Below, in pieces: positions 5,861 through 7,515 of a stretch of DNA of 7,515 nt; position 1 is the stretch's first letter; each line of letters begins with the position of its first letter. This stretch comes from Micromonosporaceae bacterium. GTDB lineage: Bacteria; Actinomycetota; Actinomycetes; Mycobacteriales; Micromonosporaceae. The notes under the pieces were generated by a model, which did not search any database, had not been told where the DNA came from, and saw nothing but the letters and a program-made list of their open reading frames with translations. The stretch covers positions 1-7,515 of the forward strand of contig JADGGF010000211.1 of NCBI GenBank assembly GCA_019690055.1, given 5' to 3'. A program made the position numbers and the translations under genes.

Positions 5861-5919
5861 CCTCGGCTCCGGCTCAACAACCCTGGCTCTGGCTCAACAA
5901 ACCTGGCGTCCGACTCAAC
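5861..5919 (+). repeat. Three 20-bp tandem repeats ahead of the sigma gene
   Basis: Units start at 5861, 5881 and 5901. Each carries a CCTSGG-like head and ends in CTCAACAA (first two) or CTCAAC (third). The third is one base shorter and more diverged. They fill the space right after the phosphatase 2 stop codon. Each unit presents a CTCAAC box at 20-bp spacing, about two helical turns, so they could be protein sites or repeated -35-like elements; simple slippage is the alternative. Confidence 0.7.
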
Positions 5920-5942
5920 CTGGCCGCGGTGCCGTTCCGTCC
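5916..5942 (+). promoter_or_regulatory. Candidate ECF-type (autoregulated) promoter of the sigma gene
   Basis: CAACC (5916-5920), 17 bases, then CGTCC (5938-5942). Many ECF promoters pair an AAC-containing -35 with a CGT-containing -10 at 16-17 bp, and ECF genes are often self-controlled. The match rests on few bases in GC-rich DNA. Confidence 0.3.
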
Positions 5943-5969
5943 CCTCGGGTGAGACCCCACGGAGGTGGC

Positions 5970-6476
5970 ATGAGGCAGGCAGAGGAAGACGAGTACCGCG
6001 AGTTCGTGGTGGCCCGGCTCGACCGGTTGCGGCGGACCGCCTACCTGCTGTGCCGCGACTGGCACACGGCCGACGATCTCGTCTCGATCACCCTGGCGAG
6101 GCTTTACCGCACCTGGACCCGGGCCAGACAAGCGGAAAACCTCGACGCCTACGTGCGAGCCATGCTCACCAACGCCTTCCTCGACGAGGGCCGGCGACCA
6201 TGGCGGCGCGAGGAGGCCACCACCGAGCCACCGGACCGGGCGGATGCCTCGCCGTACCCGGCCATCGTCGACCGGGCCGAACTCGCCGACCTGCTGACGG
6301 CGCTGCCCCGCCGGCAGCGGGCCATCGTGGTGCTGCGCTTCTACTGCGACATGCCCGTCGCGGAGGTCGCGCAGTTACTCGGGGTCTCGGAGGGCACCGT
6401 CAAGAGTCAGGCGGCCCGTGGGCTGGAGATCCTGCGGGCGGCCGCTCCCCACGTCGTTCAGGGAGAGAAAGCGTGA
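5970..6476 (+). CDS. SigE-family ECF RNA polymerase sigma factor
   Basis: 168 residues, the usual size of the actinobacterial SigE-family (TIGR02983-like) ECF sigma factors, which direct RNA polymerase to stress- or envelope-related promoters. Region 2 spans about 8-77 (TAYLLCRDWHTADDLVSITLARLYRTW in residues 23-49, the core-binding and -10 part). Region 4 spans about 103-157, with the helix-turn-helix PVAEVAQLLGVSEGTVKSQA (129-148) that reads the -35. No long C-terminal extension. ATG 5970 is chosen over GTG 5949 because GGAGGT (5961-5966) sits 3 bases before it, whereas no promoter or ribosome site precedes the GTG. Its stop overlaps the next gene's start in GTGA, so the two are translationally coupled, the usual sigma/regulator arrangement. 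Confidence 0.92.
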   Translation: MRQAEEDEYREFVVARLDRLRRTAYLLCRDWHTADDLVSITLARLYRTWTRARQAENLDAYVRAMLTNAFLDEGRRPWRREEATTEPPDRADASPYPAIVDRAELADLLTALPRRQRAIVVLRFYCDMPVAEVAQLLGVSEGTVKSQAARGLEILRAAAPHVVQGEKA

Positions 6477-7270
6477 GCCTGCGTGACATTCTGGATTCCT
6501 CGATCGTCGAGGAACCACCGCCATTTCCCGACATCGATGAGCTGATCGCCCGGGAGCGCCGCCGGCCGCGGCGCCGCCGCTGGGCGGCGGCCGTGACCGG
6601 TACGGCCGGCGTGGTCGTGGCCGTCCTCGGTGTCACGGTGGTCACCGGCCATCTCGGCAGCGCCCGTACGCCCAGCGGCGTGGGTGCCGAACCGGATTCC
6701 AGCGTCACGGCGTCGGTCCCGCCGGACGAGACGCCGGAGGAGCGGTACGCCCGCCTGTCGGAGCTGCTGCGGACCCGGATCGCCGCGGTGTTGCCGGAAG
6801 TGGCAATCAGGTCGTACCACCCGGACTACTCCGAGCTGTTCTACGAATACCCGCAGCTTGACGGAGGCGCAGGCGCCTTCCCCGGCTACGACGCCCTGAT
6901 GGCGATGCTCGGGGTTACCGCCCCGCAAGGATCTATGGATCTTTCTGTGTTCATCGTACGCCCGCTGGCGCCGCCGCGCCCGCGGCCCACGGGCGGTGTG
7001 ATGGGCCGCCTCTTCGGTGGCTGCGCGGGCGAGTGGTCCACCGCGACGCCCCCAGTGTCGGGCCAGGACACCTGCGAGGACCGCGAAGGGCCGGGCGGTA
7101 CGGCGGTCTCGATCGCCGAGCGACACTTCGAGAATGAATCGTTCCTGATGGTCACGGTCGCGTTCCCCGAGGGGGGTGTGGTGACGGTCATGACCGACCC
7201 GGCCGCGACGCTGCTGAGCCCGGACGACCTGGTCGAGATTGTCGCCGACCCTGGCTTCGTCGCCGGCTGA
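6473..7270 (+). CDS. Single-pass membrane protein coupled to the ECF sigma factor, possible anti-sigma or sensor
   Basis: 265 residues, start GTG 6473 overlapping the sigma stop codon, with GGGAG (6461-6465) 7 bases upstream. A short acidic cytoplasmic part (1-25) is followed by a basic block RERRRPRRRRW (27-37), one hydrophobic segment (about 38-58), and an outside domain of about 205 residues. Charges predict N-in/C-out. The outside part begins with a Pro/Ser/Thr-rich linker (62-90) and holds only two cysteines, C184 and C201, which could form a disulfide. No HxxxCxxC zinc anti-sigma motif is present and the cytoplasmic tail is short, so this is not a ZAS-type anti-sigma factor. Regulating the upstream sigma is inferred from coupling and topology. 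No known enzyme motif was recognised. Confidence 0.85.
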   Translation: MSLRDILDSSIVEEPPPFPDIDELIARERRRPRRRRWAAAVTGTAGVVVAVLGVTVVTGHLGSARTPSGVGAEPDSSVTASVPPDETPEERYARLSELLRTRIAAVLPEVAIRSYHPDYSELFYEYPQLDGGAGAFPGYDALMAMLGVTAPQGSMDLSVFIVRPLAPPRPRPTGGVMGRLFGGCAGEWSTATPPVSGQDTCEDREGPGGTAVSIAERHFENESFLMVTVAFPEGGVVTVMTDPAATLLSPDDLVEIVADPGFVAG

Positions 7271-7309
7271 GCCTCGGCCCGATCTGTTCATCTGCTGGCC
7301 ATATCACCC

Positions 7310-7348
7310 GGGCCGCCCTCGTACGCCTCATGGCTACGGGGGCGGCCC
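7310..7348. terminator. Strong hairpin between convergent genes, probable terminator
   Basis: GGGCCGCCCTCGTA (7310-7323) pairs with TACGGGGGCGGCCC (7335-7348), one G-U pair in 14, and an inner GCC/GGC pair closes a TCAT loop. It lies 39 bases after the sigma-operon stop and about 43 before the stop of the convergent minus-strand gene. There is only a weak T-rich tail (CTCCTGTTTG), typical of actinobacterial terminators; it may serve both strands. Confidence 0.7.
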
Positions 7349-7391
7349 TCCTGTTTGCGCCCGATGGCGGATGTCGAGCACGGACATCGTG

Positions 7392-7515
7392 TCACCGGGC
7401 GAGCGTCACCTCCGGCGCGCCCTGGGCGGCGAACCAGGCGATCATTTCCTCACCATCCACAAGAGACGGCTCATCTTCCCCGATGTCGATCGGGCCCACG
7501 ACCGCTCCCCAGGCT
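7392..7515 (-). CDS. 3' end of a convergent gene, unknown product, truncated by window edge
   Basis: On the minus strand a frame enters at 7514 and runs 40 codons to TGA at 7394-7392. It ends in GEEMIAWFAAQGAPEVTLAR and includes an acidic stretch, GPIDIGEDEPSLVDG. The other minus frame checked stops early, composition looks protein-like (acidic, with a hydrophobic MIAWFAA turn), and the strong hairpin follows its stop, as expected for a real convergent gene. I do not recognise the family. Confidence 0.6.
   Translation of the reverse strand, partial: AWGAVVGPIDIGEDEPSLVDGEEMIAWFAAQGAPEVTLAR

Noticed and set aside
6496..6514. Palindrome TTCCTCGA-TCG-TCGAGGAA just inside the membrane-protein gene
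   Set aside because: It codes for the in-frame DSSIVEE stretch, has no T-tract and only 8-bp arms; it may affect coupling slightly but cannot be told from chance.

Overview
The window is GC-rich throughout. It has GTG starts, several promoters placed directly on start codons, and actinobacterial families (a DUF222/13E12 protein, a SigE-family ECF sigma factor). This points to a high-GC actinomycete. Micromonosporaceae is a guess from overall feel, not something the sequence proves.

Layout. (1) Positions 1-1715, minus strand: a DUF222/13E12-type protein, read in one unbroken frame and cut by the left edge before its expected HNH nuclease domain. It carries a low-complexity insert of about 245 residues containing three in-frame copies of a 21-bp near-palindrome. 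Its promoter resembles the RecA-NDp (PafBC) DNA-damage promoter, spaced for a leaderless GTG start. (2) Positions 1952-3689, minus: citramalate synthase cimA, preceded by an 8-codon leader peptide rich in Ile/Leu codons and an intrinsic terminator, which together look like a transcription attenuator. (3) Positions 3812-4303, plus: a stand-alone gluconokinase, divergent from cimA. (4) Positions 4363-5858, plus: two tandem paralogous PtpB-like tyrosine/lipid phosphatases, each with its own leaderless-type promoter. Their 3' ends are almost identical and their catalytic loops differ. (5) Positions 5970-7270, plus: a SigE-family ECF sigma factor overlapping the gene of a single-pass membrane protein, probably its regulator. 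(6) A strong hairpin at 7310-7348, then the 3' end of a convergent minus-strand gene of unknown function running off the right edge.

There is no evident common pathway. The window looks like a chromosomal region of separately controlled units: cimA feeds isoleucine synthesis by the pyruvate route and appears controlled by Ile/Leu supply; gntK feeds gluconate into the pentose phosphate pathway; the phosphatases and the sigma/membrane pair are signalling modules. The best candidates for something undescribed are the palindromes inside the DUF222 gene with its damage-type promoter, the cimA attenuator, and the K-to-M change in one of the twin phosphatases.
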